27,514 nucleotides of DNA from UBA1219 sp045601425 (GCA_045601425.1 JAZRZP010000021.1:1-27514), one strand, 5' to 3'; shown: positions 14,618 to 23,716, counted from the first letter of the stretch. Made by a program: numbers and translations. Notes: generated by a model not told the origin, from the letters alone.

Positions 14618-16507
14618 ATGTCAGACATAATACAACTTCTGCCCGATTCCATAGCCAACCAAATAGCTGCCGGCGAGGTAGTCCAGCGTCCTGCTTCGGC
14701 TGTGAAAGAGCTCCTTGAGAATGCTCTCGATGCCGGTGCCACCAATGTGCAGCTGATCATAAAAGACGGCGGACGCACACTGATACAGGTAACCGACAAC
14801 GGTTGCGGAATGTCCGACACCGATGCCAGACTTTGCTTCGAACGTCATGCCACCTCGAAAATACGCAAAGCCGACGACCTTTTTGCCATACGCACAATGG
14901 GATTCAGGGGCGAAGCACTCGCCTCGATAGCCGCCGTGGCCCGCGTGGAACTGAAAACGAAAATGCACGACAGCGAACTCGGCACATCTATACTCATCGA
15001 AGGGTCCGACGTAAAAGTGCAAGAACCTTGCCAGACTGCCAACGGCACCTCGATATCCGTCAAAGACCTGTTCTTCAACATACCGGCACGACGGAATTTC
15101 CTGAAAGGCGACAATGTGGAACTCAGCCATATCGAAGAGGAGTTTCGCCGCGTGGCCCTCGTGAACATACACTCGGGATTCAGTTTCTACAACAACGGGA
15201 AACTCCTTTACAAAATGGAGCCCTCAACCTTTCACCAGCGCATAGTTTCAATATTCGGCAACAACTACCGCCAGAGGCTCTGCCCTGTGGAAGAGAATAC
15301 CGATATCGTGAAGATAAAGGGCTATGTATGCAAGGCCGAATTTGCGAAAAAAACACGCGGCGAACAGTATCTGTTTGTAAACAAGCGTTTTATAAAAAAC
15401 TATTATCTCGGCAATGCCGTAGAAAAAGCCTTTGCACAACTGCTCCCCGAAAAAAATTATCCCTCGTATTTCATTGAACTTGACGTGGAGCCGTCGCGAA
15501 TTGACGTAAACATTCATCCTACGAAAACCGAGGTCAAGTTTCTCGACGAACGCTATCTCTACCCTATCCTGCAATCGGCCGTAAAACGGGCATTGGGACA
15601 GTTTTCTGTCGGGAACGAACTCGAATTCAACCACATAGAAGGTCTTGATTTCGCTCCGAAACCAGCCAATTACGTTCCAAAAATGCCCGAAATCTCGATA
15701 GTTCCCGGCTACAACCCATTTGATGAAAGTTCCGGCAACAAACCGGCAAACTTTCACGGCAATGCATCGGGAAGATTTTCGGGACCGTACGGAAAACCGT
15801 CCCATAAACCTTCCGAATGGGAAAAATTCTACGAGACAGCCAATGGAAACGACACGAAATTTCCGGCAACGGATAACGGCAGCGATACCACTACGACTGA
15901 CAATCTGCTTTTTCGTGACGGAGACGATTCCGACGAAACAGGTTCGGAACAGGTGTACGCATTCCAAGTCAACAGGCACTTCATCGTGAGCGAGTTACGG
16001 TCAGGATTACTGATTATTGACCAGCAGCGTGCCACCGAACGCATATTGTACGAACGCTATCTCAACAAAACGGGGGCCAACACCAGTTCCCAACTGCTGA
16101 TGTTCCCGCACAACTGCAGCTTTTCGGCAGCCGATTCCGAAATACTTTCCGAACTCATTCCCGAAATGAAAAACATCGGGTTCGAAATCAACGCGTTGGG
16201 CAAGAACAGTTTTGTCGTCTCTGCCATACCTGCGGATATGCAGGAAAGCGAAACCGAACCGACGGTGGAACAGATGATAGCCGATTACAAATGCAATCTG
16301 ATGCAGAAGAACGCCACCAAAAACGAGACCGTCGCACTCGCCATGGCACGGCGTCTGTCGACAAAAAACGGCAAAAGTCTTCAGCAGGAAGAGATGCAGC
16401 ACATTATAGCTGAACTGTTTACATGTTCAGTACCCGACATTTCGCCTTCGGGCAAAAAAATCATGACCATAATGAACGAGAACGATTTAACCGAAAAATT
16501 ACGTTAG
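14618..16507 (+). CDS. mutL: DNA mismatch repair protein MutL
   Basis: MutL couples mismatch recognition by MutS to strand removal. The 629-residue product has all GHKL ATPase motifs: QIAAGEVVQRPASAVKELLENALDAGA at residues 15-41 (split QIAAGEVVQRP and KELLENALDAGA), VTDNGCGM (58-65), RHATSKI and TMGFRGEALASI (93-104). A GTSISVKDLFFNIPARRNF segment follows. The frame continues upstream to 14276, but the family N-terminus MSDIIQLLPD starts at 14618, right after the promoter. The C-terminal dimerisation domain is present, but the endonuclease motif usually written DQHA(X)2E(X)4E reads DQQRATERILYE (D468-E479), and the usual CPHGRP region reads SPSGKK, lacking the Cys and His. The rhomboid gene starts 3 bases after the stop. 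Confidence 0.97.
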   Translation: MSDIIQLLPDSIANQIAAGEVVQRPASAVKELLENALDAGATNVQLIIKDGGRTLIQVTDNGCGMSDTDARLCFERHATSKIRKADDLFAIRTMGFRGEALASIAAVARVELKTKMHDSELGTSILIEGSDVKVQEPCQTANGTSISVKDLFFNIPARRNFLKGDNVELSHIEEEFRRVALVNIHSGFSFYNNGKLLYKMEPSTFHQRIVSIFGNNYRQRLCPVEENTDIVKIKGYVCKAEFAKKTRGEQYLFVNKRFIKNYYLGNAVEKAFAQLLPEKNYPSYFIELDVEPSRIDVNIHPTKTEVKFLDERYLYPILQSAVKRALGQFSVGNELEFNHIEGLDFAPKPANYVPKMPEISIVPGYNPFDESSGNKPANFHGNASGRFSGPYGKPSHKPSEWEKFYETANGNDTKFPATDNGSDTTTTDNLLFRDGDDSDETGSEQVYAFQVNRHFIVSELRSGLLIIDQQRATERILYERYLNKTGANTSSQLLMFPHNCSFSAADSEILSELIPEMKNIGFEINALGKNSFVVSAIPADMQESETEPTVEQMIADYKCNLMQKNATKNETVALAMARRLSTKNGKSLQQEEMQHIIAELFTCSVPDISPSGKKIMTIMNENDLTEKLR

Positions 16508-16510
16508 CCC

Positions 16511-17344
16511 ATGGACAGCCAGTATTCACCGCAGGGATTCAAAGTGTTACCTACAGTTGTCAAAAACCTGCTCATCATCAACGTTTTAGTATTTCTGGCA
16601 ACCATAGTGCTGGAAAGGAAAGGTATATTTCTTGAAGAATATCTTTCTCTCTATTTCTTCAAAAGCGAAAAATTTCACGTGTACCAGTACTTTACGTACA
16701 TGTTCATGCATGCCAACGTCAGCCATCTGTTTTTCAACATGTTCGCCCTGTGGATGTTCGGCTACATACTCGAAAACTACTGGGGGAGCAGGCGGTTCTT
16801 CATGTTTTACATGATATGCGGACTCGGTGCCGCCTTCGTACATACTCTGGTAACGGGATTCAGCTATTACGGCTCGCTTTCGGCAATAAATGTCTATGCC
16901 CAGAATCCGGATCCCGACGCTTTCGTGAATCTCCTGCAGCAGAAATTCAGCGGATTCTACCGGGTTGATGTGCTCCACAGTTTCACCGAAACGTGGAGGG
17001 CTGCCGATGCAATGTCCGCCCGCGACTTCGCTGCGCAATCGGTAAACATGGCACAGGATGTCCTGCAGACCAAAACCAACATTCCGACCGTCGGTGCTTC
17101 GGGAGCCATTTACGGAGTCCTTCTCGCTTTCGGAATGATGTTCCCGAACCAGCGCATATATCTCTATTTTCTTGTGCCCATAAAAGCCAGATGGTTCGTC
17201 ATACTGTATATAGCACTGGAACTGTTCGAAGGCATTTTCGCAACCGGCGACGGCGTGGCACACTTCGCTCATCTCGGGGGCATGATTTTCGGCTATTTTC
17301 TCATACGCTACTGGCGCAAAAAAGAATTCTCCCGCTGGGACTGA
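16511..17344 (+). CDS. Rhomboid-family intramembrane serine protease
   Basis: A 277-residue polytopic protein with six predicted TM helices. Rhomboid signatures are complete: HLFFNMFALWMFG at about 72-84 in TM2, the catalytic serine in GASGAIYG (S198), and the catalytic histidine in HFAHLGG (H254). These form the Ser-His dyad that cleaves substrates within or near the membrane. Between TM3 and the GASG helix lies a loop of roughly 75 residues (about 115-192), longer than in compact rhomboids such as GlpG. It starts 3 bases after mutL and is probably translated from the same message; rpoN follows after 30 bases. Substrates cannot be inferred. Confidence 0.95.
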   Translation: MDSQYSPQGFKVLPTVVKNLLIINVLVFLATIVLERKGIFLEEYLSLYFFKSEKFHVYQYFTYMFMHANVSHLFFNMFALWMFGYILENYWGSRRFFMFYMICGLGAAFVHTLVTGFSYYGSLSAINVYAQNPDPDAFVNLLQQKFSGFYRVDVLHSFTETWRAADAMSARDFAAQSVNMAQDVLQTKTNIPTVGASGAIYGVLLAFGMMFPNQRIYLYFLVPIKARWFVILYIALELFEGIFATGDGVAHFAHLGGMIFGYFLIRYWRKKEFSRWD

Positions 17345-17374
17345 CACAATCGCAACTTATCCAATCAGAAGACT

Positions 17375-18832
17375 ATGATTTCGCAACGGCAAAAAATGAA
17401 ACTACAGCAGCGGCTTCTGCCTCAGCAGATACTGCTGATGCGTCTGTTGCAGATACCTTCCGAAGATTTGGAAAACACAATCAAGGAAGAGATTGAAAAA
17501 AATCCCCTTCTCGAAGACGACTCTCACGAAAACGGTCAGACAGAAAACGATGAGACCCGTGAAAACGATAATGACAGCGATTTTGACGCAAGTTTCGAAG
17601 AGATTTACGACGACTACGACGATTACTACCTTACGTGCCAGCCGCAACACCGCAGCGACGACTATGACGACAGTTACCGGGAAAACAACATCAGTTCCGG
17701 AACGTCTTTCCACGCTCAGCTTCAGGAACAGCTGTCGGTGAAACCGCTTACCGAACGCCAGCAGTTCATCGGCAACGAACTTATAGGATACATCGACGAA
17801 TCGGGATACATGACGAGAGACCTTGGTTCTCTGGTCGACGATTTTGCTTTCAACCGCAATTTCGAAACCACGGAAGAAGAAGTCGGTCAAGTCCTGAAAA
17901 TCATACAAAGTCTTGAGCCTGCCGGAGTCGCAGCCCGAAACCTGCAGGAATGCCTTTCCCTTCAGCTCCGCCGCATGCCCGGAACAGAAAAAGTTGTGAA
18001 AGATGCCGTAAATGTCATCGACAGACACTTCGACTCTTTTGCAAAAAAACACTACGAAAAAATTTGCAAATCACTGAACCTCAGCAAAAAAGAACTCTCC
18101 AATGCCGTCGAAGTCATAATAAGACTCAATCCGAAACCCGGTATGGGATTTGCCGAATCGGAACACGAAATAACTCTGGTACCCGACTTCATCGTCAGCC
18201 GCGACGGCGACGAACTTTCCTTCTCGCTGAACGGCAAGAACGTACCCAGCCTGCACCTGAGCAAATACTACATGGACATCCTTCGAGACATATCACAATC
18301 GCAAAAAATCAGCCGCGAACAACGCGAAACCATGAATTTCATAAAAGCCAACGCTGATTCCGCAAACGCATTCATCGAGGCCATACAGCTGAGGTACAAC
18401 ACGCTCGAATCCACAATGGCTGCCATTCTCAACTACCAGAAAGACTATTTCATGAGTGGCAACATAAACCTGCTGCGGCCAATGCTGCTCAAAGACATTG
18501 CCTCAATCACGGGATTCGACATATCCACCGTTTCTCGTGTAGTAACAAAAAAATACGTGCAGGCCCCTTTCGGAACCTTTCTGCTTAAAGAGCTGTTTTC
18601 CAATGCCATGAGCAGCGATGACGGCGAAGACGTTGCCACCATAACCATCAAGCAGATTTTGAAAGATGTTGTGGAAAGGGAAGACAAGACCTCACCTCTC
18701 ACCGATGACGAACTTCGTGTACTCCTGCAGGAAAAAGGGTTCAACATTGCCCGCCGCACGGTTGCGAAGTACAGAGAATCAATGGACATACCAGTCGGAC
18801 GTCTGCGTAAAAAACTGAAAAACAATGATTAA
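17375..18832 (+). CDS. rpoN: RNA polymerase sigma-54 factor
   Basis: Sigma-54 directs polymerase to -24/-12 promoters and needs an AAA+ enhancer-binding protein to open them. The 485-residue product has the glutamine- and leucine-rich region I (KLQQRLLPQQILLMRLLQIP), an unusually acidic region II (about 50-92, long runs of D and E including DDYDDYY), and the core-binding domain. It ends with the RpoN box ARRTVAKYRE (459-468), which reads the -24 element. All regions are complete, so it should be functional. No enhancer-binding protein is encoded in the window, but a near-consensus sigma-54 promoter lies upstream of groES at 23702-23716. The next gene overlaps its end by 8 bases. Confidence 0.97.
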   Translation: MISQRQKMKLQQRLLPQQILLMRLLQIPSEDLENTIKEEIEKNPLLEDDSHENGQTENDETRENDNDSDFDASFEEIYDDYDDYYLTCQPQHRSDDYDDSYRENNISSGTSFHAQLQEQLSVKPLTERQQFIGNELIGYIDESGYMTRDLGSLVDDFAFNRNFETTEEEVGQVLKIIQSLEPAGVAARNLQECLSLQLRRMPGTEKVVKDAVNVIDRHFDSFAKKHYEKICKSLNLSKKELSNAVEVIIRLNPKPGMGFAESEHEITLVPDFIVSRDGDELSFSLNGKNVPSLHLSKYYMDILRDISQSQKISREQRETMNFIKANADSANAFIEAIQLRYNTLESTMAAILNYQKDYFMSGNINLLRPMLLKDIASITGFDISTVSRVVTKKYVQAPFGTFLLKELFSNAMSSDDGEDVATITIKQILKDVVEREDKTSPLTDDELRVLLQEKGFNIARRTVAKYRESMDIPVGRLRKKLKNND

Positions 18833-19436
18833 AGACATTTTCCACACCATATTGTCAGTTTTCCTGCACCCGATAGCCATTCTGGTATACTTCACATATA
18901 TCATGCTTACCCGGACAAGCTTGGCTTTCTTCATGATAAACCCCGATTTCGGCCGGAGCTTTTTCATGTACATCATTCTCATGTCGGTCGTATTGCCCGT
19001 CGTTCTGATGTTTGTGGAACGCTTCCGCAAAAAAGGCACACTGCTCGTTTTCAGCAATGAAAGCTCTCGCACCATACTCATTTTTGCAGTATATTTCGTA
19101 CTGATAGCCATTTTCGCTCACACGCAGATACCGATGCTGTCCATTTTGCAGCAACTCCCGGCCTCGATTGCGATTAGTCTTCTGATATTCAACGAGTTGA
19201 CAAACATCAACACTCACATTTCATCCATAACCGCATTCTCAACCGCATTCATAATATTTTCAATAGCACTGAACACAAACTACCTTACAATAATATTGGC
19301 ATCGATACTGCTTTTGGGAATCCTGCTGTTTCTGATGTTTGAAAAAGAAACCGTTACGGTAAAGGCCACACTCGCAAGCGTTGCCGCAGGAGTGGTGCCC
19401 ACCGGCCTGTACTTCCTGATTCTGTATCTTTTGTAA
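18825..19436 (+). CDS. Multi-pass inner-membrane protein, possibly PAP2-phosphatase related
   Basis: A 203-residue, very hydrophobic protein with about six TM segments and short loops. It begins MIKDIFHTILSVFLHPIAI and carries NTHISSITAFSTAF where related Bacteroidetes proteins have a conserved histidine-containing helix (SAH-type). Proteins of this kind are sometimes annotated as PAP2-like, but the full acid-phosphatase motifs (KX6RP, PSGH) are not visible, so catalytic activity is not supported. Its start overlaps the rpoN stop by 8 bases, indicating translational coupling, and the peptidase gene follows 13 bases after its stop. Confidence 0.8.
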   Translation: MIKDIFHTILSVFLHPIAILVYFTYIMLTRTSLAFFMINPDFGRSFFMYIILMSVVLPVVLMFVERFRKKGTLLVFSNESSRTILIFAVYFVLIAIFAHTQIPMLSILQQLPASIAISLLIFNELTNINTHISSITAFSTAFIIFSIALNTNYLTIILASILLLGILLFLMFEKETVTVKATLASVAAGVVPTGLYFLILYLL

Positions 19437-19449
19437 TAAAAAAACGAAC

Positions 19450-20541
19450 ATGTCCGCAAGAACCGCAATAAACATCGAACACAAAACACTGACAGTCACC
19501 CTGTTACTTGCAGCGTGCCTGTCAAACGGCGGACACATCCTCGCACAGGGGAAACACGACAGGAACAAATCAAAATCGGGCACCGAACAGACAAGCGACA
19601 AGAAAGACACGGCGAACCAGCATTCCTACCTCGATTCGTTAGTGCAGGCGAAGTTTCCGAACGCCGCCAAAGGCGTAACCAAAAACGACGCGAATAGCAA
19701 CGACAACAATTCGGGCAAAATCACCGAAGTGGTGATGTGCGACAAGAAAGACCTGCCTGCCAAACTTTGGTACGGAACCAGATTCTCATCGTCAAACGTA
19801 CGGCTCTGCAACAACACCCTCGATTCGATACCCGACGAAGTCAAGATGACGCTTGTAAAGAACAAGAATACCGAATTCTGTTTCCCTGTCAAGAACGTGC
19901 TCACCTCGCCCTACGGCTGGCGCGAACGCTGGAACCGTCCGCACCGCGGAGTGGACATCGCTCTGAAAGTGGGAGACCCTGTACGCTGTGCTTTCGACGG
20001 AGTTGTACGCATTGCCGCTTTCCACGGCGGATACGGCAACCTCGTCGTGGTTCGACACTACAACGGATTGGAAACCGTTTACGGACACATGTCCAAAATA
20101 AAGGTGAAAACATACCAGAAAGTGAAAGCCGGCGACATTATAGGCCTCGGCGGCAGCACGGGACACTCCACCGGACCTCACCTGCATTTTGAAACCCGCT
20201 TCTTCTACGAAGCCTTCGACCCTGAATGGCTGCTCGACTTCAAGACATACACCCTGCGTACTCAACGGCTTTACCTCGACAAAACGTATTTCGGCATCAC
20301 GAGACCTCGCAATAAAAAGCAGAAAATGTCATACAAAGCCGATATAAGCATAGTTCCGGAACGCATATACCACGACCGTAGCCGGAAACCTGCCAAAGAA
20401 AAAAAATACCACTACACCAAAAAAGGCGACACTTGGAAAAAACTTGCGATAAAATACAAAATCTCCGAATCGCAACTTCACCACCTGAATCCCGAAATAA
20501 ACGGAAATTTAAACCCAGATATAGAAATAAGAGTAAAATAA
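19450..20541 (+). CDS. M23 (LytM) metallopeptidase with C-terminal LysM domain
   Basis: A peptidoglycan endopeptidase, or a regulator of amidases of the NlpD/EnvC kind. The 363 residues comprise an N-terminal export signal and a polar linker rich in K, N and S (35-95). A LytM domain (about 145-262) follows, with the zinc ligands H165 and D169 in HRGVDIAL and H246 in GPHLHFE; H213 lies in YGHMS and H244 in the HLH motif. A LysM carbohydrate-binding domain closes the protein (about 317-363, YHYTKKGDTWKKLA to LNPEI). All catalytic residues are present, which favours an active hydrolase. The signal is ambiguous: LAAC at 20-23 could be a lipobox, or cleavage may follow LAQ at 33. ribH starts 11 bases downstream. 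Confidence 0.94.
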   Translation: MSARTAINIEHKTLTVTLLLAACLSNGGHILAQGKHDRNKSKSGTEQTSDKKDTANQHSYLDSLVQAKFPNAAKGVTKNDANSNDNNSGKITEVVMCDKKDLPAKLWYGTRFSSSNVRLCNNTLDSIPDEVKMTLVKNKNTEFCFPVKNVLTSPYGWRERWNRPHRGVDIALKVGDPVRCAFDGVVRIAAFHGGYGNLVVVRHYNGLETVYGHMSKIKVKTYQKVKAGDIIGLGGSTGHSTGPHLHFETRFFYEAFDPEWLLDFKTYTLRTQRLYLDKTYFGITRPRNKKQKMSYKADISIVPERIYHDRSRKPAKEKKYHYTKKGDTWKKLAIKYKISESQLHHLNPEINGNLNPDIEIRVK

Positions 20542-20552
20542 AACATAATGCA

Positions 20553-21050
20553 ATGGAAACAAAAAAAGTAAATCTTTCCGACTACGATCCTAAAACTGTC
20601 CCTTCGGGCAAAAACATGAAAATAGGCATTGTAACTGCCGAATGGAATCCTCAAATAACCAGCGCTCTGGCACAAGGCGCCTACGACACTCTGCTGAAAA
20701 ACGGTGTTAATGAGTCCGACATTTCTCTGATACGTGTCCCGGGCAGTTTCGAACTCCCGACTGGTGCCAGCACAATGCTCAACTCAAGACTCGACCTTGA
20801 TGCTGTCATCTGTCTCGGGTGCGTGATTCAAGGCGAAACACGCCACTTCGACTTCATCTGCGAAGCCGTTGCCAACGGACTCACGAAACTCGCCCTCGAA
20901 GACGGAAGACCGGTAATCTTCGGCCTCCTCACCACCAACAACATACAGCAGGCTGTCGAACGCTCTGGCGGAAAACACGGCAACAAGGGAGTAGAAGCTG
21001 CTATAACTGCCATCAAAATGGTGGACATGCAGAGACGCGTTCTCGGATAA
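20553..21050 (+). CDS. ribH: 6,7-dimethyl-8-ribityllumazine synthase
   Basis: It catalyses the penultimate step of riboflavin synthesis, joining 5-amino-6-ribitylaminouracil and 3,4-dihydroxy-2-butanone 4-phosphate. The 165-residue product shows the substrate-binding TAEWNP (28-33), VPGSFELP (62-69), GCVIQGETRHFD with the catalytic histidine H98, and GLLTTNNIQQAVERSGGKHG with GNKGVEAA (split at the glycines). The length fits the icosahedral or pentameric family. The frame runs upstream to 20433, inside the peptidase gene, but the ATG at 20553 gives the family start. No FMN riboswitch is visible in the 11-base gap before it, and no other rib gene is nearby. Confidence 0.96.
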   Translation: METKKVNLSDYDPKTVPSGKNMKIGIVTAEWNPQITSALAQGAYDTLLKNGVNESDISLIRVPGSFELPTGASTMLNSRLDLDAVICLGCVIQGETRHFDFICEAVANGLTKLALEDGRPVIFGLLTTNNIQQAVERSGGKHGNKGVEAAITAIKMVDMQRRVLG

Positions 21051-21131
21051 GACATCCTTTCGAAAATTTTCGACCTCACCTTTGGCAAAACACAGGAACG
21101 TTCATCACACAACATAAAAAAACAAGTACTT

Positions 21132-23603
21132 ATGGCAAATTTTTTCATTTCATTGTATCGTTTTTTTGAAAAGAAAAAGTGGCTCATGTGGGTCATACTG
21201 CTGGGTTCGGCTGCGATATTCGTATTTTTCGGACTTCAGGTAACCTACGAAGAAGACATATCCAAACTCCTGCCGCAGACCGAAGCGGCGAAAAACAGCG
21301 GCATCGTGTTCGGTAACCTCAAGGTGAAGGACAAGATTTTCATGCAGTTCATTTCCAAAGACGGCAAGATTTCTCAAGAAGACATGACCGTCATATGCGA
21401 CGAATTCATGGAACGACTCTTCATGAAAGACTCTTCAACAGGCTATCTTGCCAACGCCCTGTACAAACTCGACGACGACCTGCTCGTCAATGCCCTCGAC
21501 TATGCTTTGGAATACCTGCCGACTTTCGTTGACGAAAACAACTACCCTGCTTTCGACAGCCTGCTCACCCCGCTCTCCATCGACGGACGGATGGCTCAAA
21601 ACGACGAAATGATAATGAACGACGAATCCGGCAACATCACAAGCATGGTGACCCAAGACCCTGCCGGACTACGCTATGCCATGCTCGGCGACGGCAAACA
21701 GCTACTCAACGACCTCGGCAACTACGCCATGATAAACAACCACTTCTTCTGCCCCGACAGCAGCGTCGAAATAGCATTCCTCTCCCCTAACATCAAGGCC
21801 TTCGACTCCAAGTCCTGCAACAAAATGGTCTCCGTCATCGAAGAGAACATCGAATATTTCAAGCAAAAGAATTCCGACCTCGACATAATAATGCACGGAG
21901 CCACACTGCAAAGCATATCCAACTCCCGTCAGGTAAAACGCGACCTCGTCTTCACCATCGGCATCTCGCTCATCATCATCATTATTGTAATATGCCTATG
22001 TTTCCGCAACAGAAGCACCATTCCGTTTCTCCTGCTGCCTGTCGCATACGGTACGTTTTTCGCATTGGCCTGCATGTTTTGGATAAAGGGAACCATGTCG
22101 CTCATGGCCATAGGCATAGGTGCCGTGGTGCTCGGAGTAGCCCTGAGCTATTGCCTGCACGTGCTTACACACTACAAATATGTCGACGACCCCGAAACCG
22201 TCATCCGCGAACAGGCCAAACCCGTCTGTCTGGGTTGCCTTACCACGATAGGAGCTTTTGCAGGACTTCTCTTTACCGAAAGCGAGCTGCTGAGCGACTT
22301 CGGAATTTTCGCCTCGCTGGCACTCATCGGAACCACACTCTCGGCCCTGATATTCTTGCCGCATTTCTTCGCCGGTCGCAAAAACACCCGCAGCGACAGG
22401 GCTTTCAGCTTCCTCAACAGAATCAACGACTACCCGCTGTACCAGAAATACTGGCTGCTCGGACTTATTGTTGTCATATCGGCCGTGTGCTTCTTCACTT
22501 CGCGCAACATACGGTTCGACAGCAACCTGCAGAACATCGGATACACCGCCCCTTCGGTAGAAAAGTCCAAAGCTCTGTATGCCGAAAAGAACGACCCAGG
22601 ATTCATCTCACAGTACTATGCCGTACACGCTCCCAATTTCGACGAAGCACTCGTCAACAACAAGGCCGTAAACCAGCTTCTCGACTCACTCAAAAACGAA
22701 GGCATCATAAGAAAATACTCCAAAATCACATCGCTTTTCCTTTCGGAAGAAGAACAGGAAAAACGCATAGAAAACTGGGAAGAATACTGGACAGAAAGCC
22801 GTATCGACGCGGCACGCAAGGCCATCACGGCATCTGCCCGCAAATACAAACTCGACCCGACCATCTTCCAACCTTTCTTCGACATGCTCGAAACCGAATA
22901 CGAATCAGGTTCTCTCCTCGATGCCGAAGTATTCCCCGAAGAACTCCTGTGCAACTATATGGAATTTGCCGAAGACAGTTCCGTGATACTTCTTACTTCA
23001 ACCACCATGCTACCTGAAAACAAAAGTTCAGTAAACGGGCAGGTTGCACGACTCCACAACGCCGTCGTCATCGACCCGTTCTTCTACACCAGCGACATGG
23101 TGAAAATCATCAACAACGACTTCAACATCGTACTTCTCATATCGTCGATATTCGTCCTGCTGGTACTTCTGCTTTCGCTCAGAAGCGTCGTTTCGAGCCT
23201 GATAGCATTTCTGCCCATGTTCCTGAGCTGGTACATCGTGCAGGGAATCATGGCCATATTCGGCATCGAATTCAATCTCGTGAACATCATCATCTCGTCG
23301 TTCATATTCGGTATCGGAGTCGACTACAGCATATTCATCATGGACGGGCTTCTGGCGAAAGAACGCGGACAGTCGCAGCAGCTGCTCACCTATCACAAGG
23401 CCGCAATTCTGTTCTCGGCATTCACGCTCATCGTAGTAGTCTGCTCGCTGCTCTTTGCCCAGCATCCTGCCATAAAATCGGTCGGCATCAGCACCATAAT
23501 AGGCATGACTGCCACAGTGCTGATAAGCTACAGCCTGCAGCCCGCACTCTTTTACTGGGCTTGCAGAAGCAGCAAACTTCGAGAAGAAATGAAAATCTCA
23601 TAA
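21132..23603 (+). CDS. MMPL/RND-superfamily exporter
   Basis: An 823-residue membrane protein with the duplicated RND layout: TM1 (about 19-38), a large periplasmic loop (40-255), a block of TM helices (about 262-420), one TM near 440, a second periplasmic loop (about 460-645), and a final TM block (650-815). The second block carries GIGVDYSIFIMDGL, the GxxxD(Y/F) motif in which the aspartate relays protons in MMPL and HpnN-type transporters; the first block has the matching GIGAVVLGVALSYCLHVL with a histidine region. DISKLLPQ after TM1 is common in this group. Such proteins export lipids or lipid-like molecules, and the nearest described groups are COG1033/COG4258 'predicted exporters'; the substrate is unknown. 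It closes the plus-strand run begun at mutL, 81 bases after ribH. Confidence 0.92.
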   Translation: MANFFISLYRFFEKKKWLMWVILLGSAAIFVFFGLQVTYEEDISKLLPQTEAAKNSGIVFGNLKVKDKIFMQFISKDGKISQEDMTVICDEFMERLFMKDSSTGYLANALYKLDDDLLVNALDYALEYLPTFVDENNYPAFDSLLTPLSIDGRMAQNDEMIMNDESGNITSMVTQDPAGLRYAMLGDGKQLLNDLGNYAMINNHFFCPDSSVEIAFLSPNIKAFDSKSCNKMVSVIEENIEYFKQKNSDLDIIMHGATLQSISNSRQVKRDLVFTIGISLIIIIIVICLCFRNRSTIPFLLLPVAYGTFFALACMFWIKGTMSLMAIGIGAVVLGVALSYCLHVLTHYKYVDDPETVIREQAKPVCLGCLTTIGAFAGLLFTESELLSDFGIFASLALIGTTLSALIFLPHFFAGRKNTRSDRAFSFLNRINDYPLYQKYWLLGLIVVISAVCFFTSRNIRFDSNLQNIGYTAPSVEKSKALYAEKNDPGFISQYYAVHAPNFDEALVNNKAVNQLLDSLKNEGIIRKYSKITSLFLSEEEQEKRIENWEEYWTESRIDAARKAITASARKYKLDPTIFQPFFDMLETEYESGSLLDAEVFPEELLCNYMEFAEDSSVILLTSTTMLPENKSSVNGQVARLHNAVVIDPFFYTSDMVKIINNDFNIVLLISSIFVLLVLLLSLRSVVSSLIAFLPMFLSWYIVQGIMAIFGIEFNLVNIIISSFIFGIGVDYSIFIMDGLLAKERGQSQQLLTYHKAAILFSAFTLIVVVCSLLFAQHPAIKSVGISTIIGMTATVLISYSLQPALFYWACRSSKLREEMKIS

Positions 23604-23614
23604 CAGAAAAAAAA

Positions 23615-23701
23615 TGACATTTTGTCACTACAAAAGATAACCTCATGCCGTTCATGCCCGCACACTGACACATTGGCACCGAAACGACTGACATTCGCGT
23701 C
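23615..23701 (+). promoter_or_regulatory. Repeated TGACA-N3-TGTCA-like elements upstream of groES
   Basis: A perfect inverted repeat TGACA-TTT-TGTCA lies at 23615-23627. One-mismatch TGACA-CAT-TGGCA follows at 23666-23678, and a weaker TGACA-TTC-GCGTC at 23689-23701. The first overlaps a second small palindrome TTTTGT-CACT-ACAAAA (23620-23635). The perfect copy is centred about 107 bases before the start predicted for the sigma-54 promoter, a usual position for an enhancer-binding protein site. Function is inferred from position and symmetry only. Confidence 0.4.
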
Positions 23702-23716
23702 TGGCATGGAATTTGC
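23702..23716 (+). promoter_or_regulatory. Sigma-54 (-24/-12) promoter for groES-groEL
   Basis: TGGCATG-GAAT-TTGC matches the consensus TGGCACG-N4-TTGCW with exact spacing (GG at 23703-23704 and GC at 23715-23716, 12 bases apart); only the last W (C here) and the Y position within its allowed choice differ. The start is predicted near 23728, leaving a leader of about 69 bases. No TAnnTTTG element and no CIRCE repeat is visible between 23604 and 23796. Confidence 0.65.
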
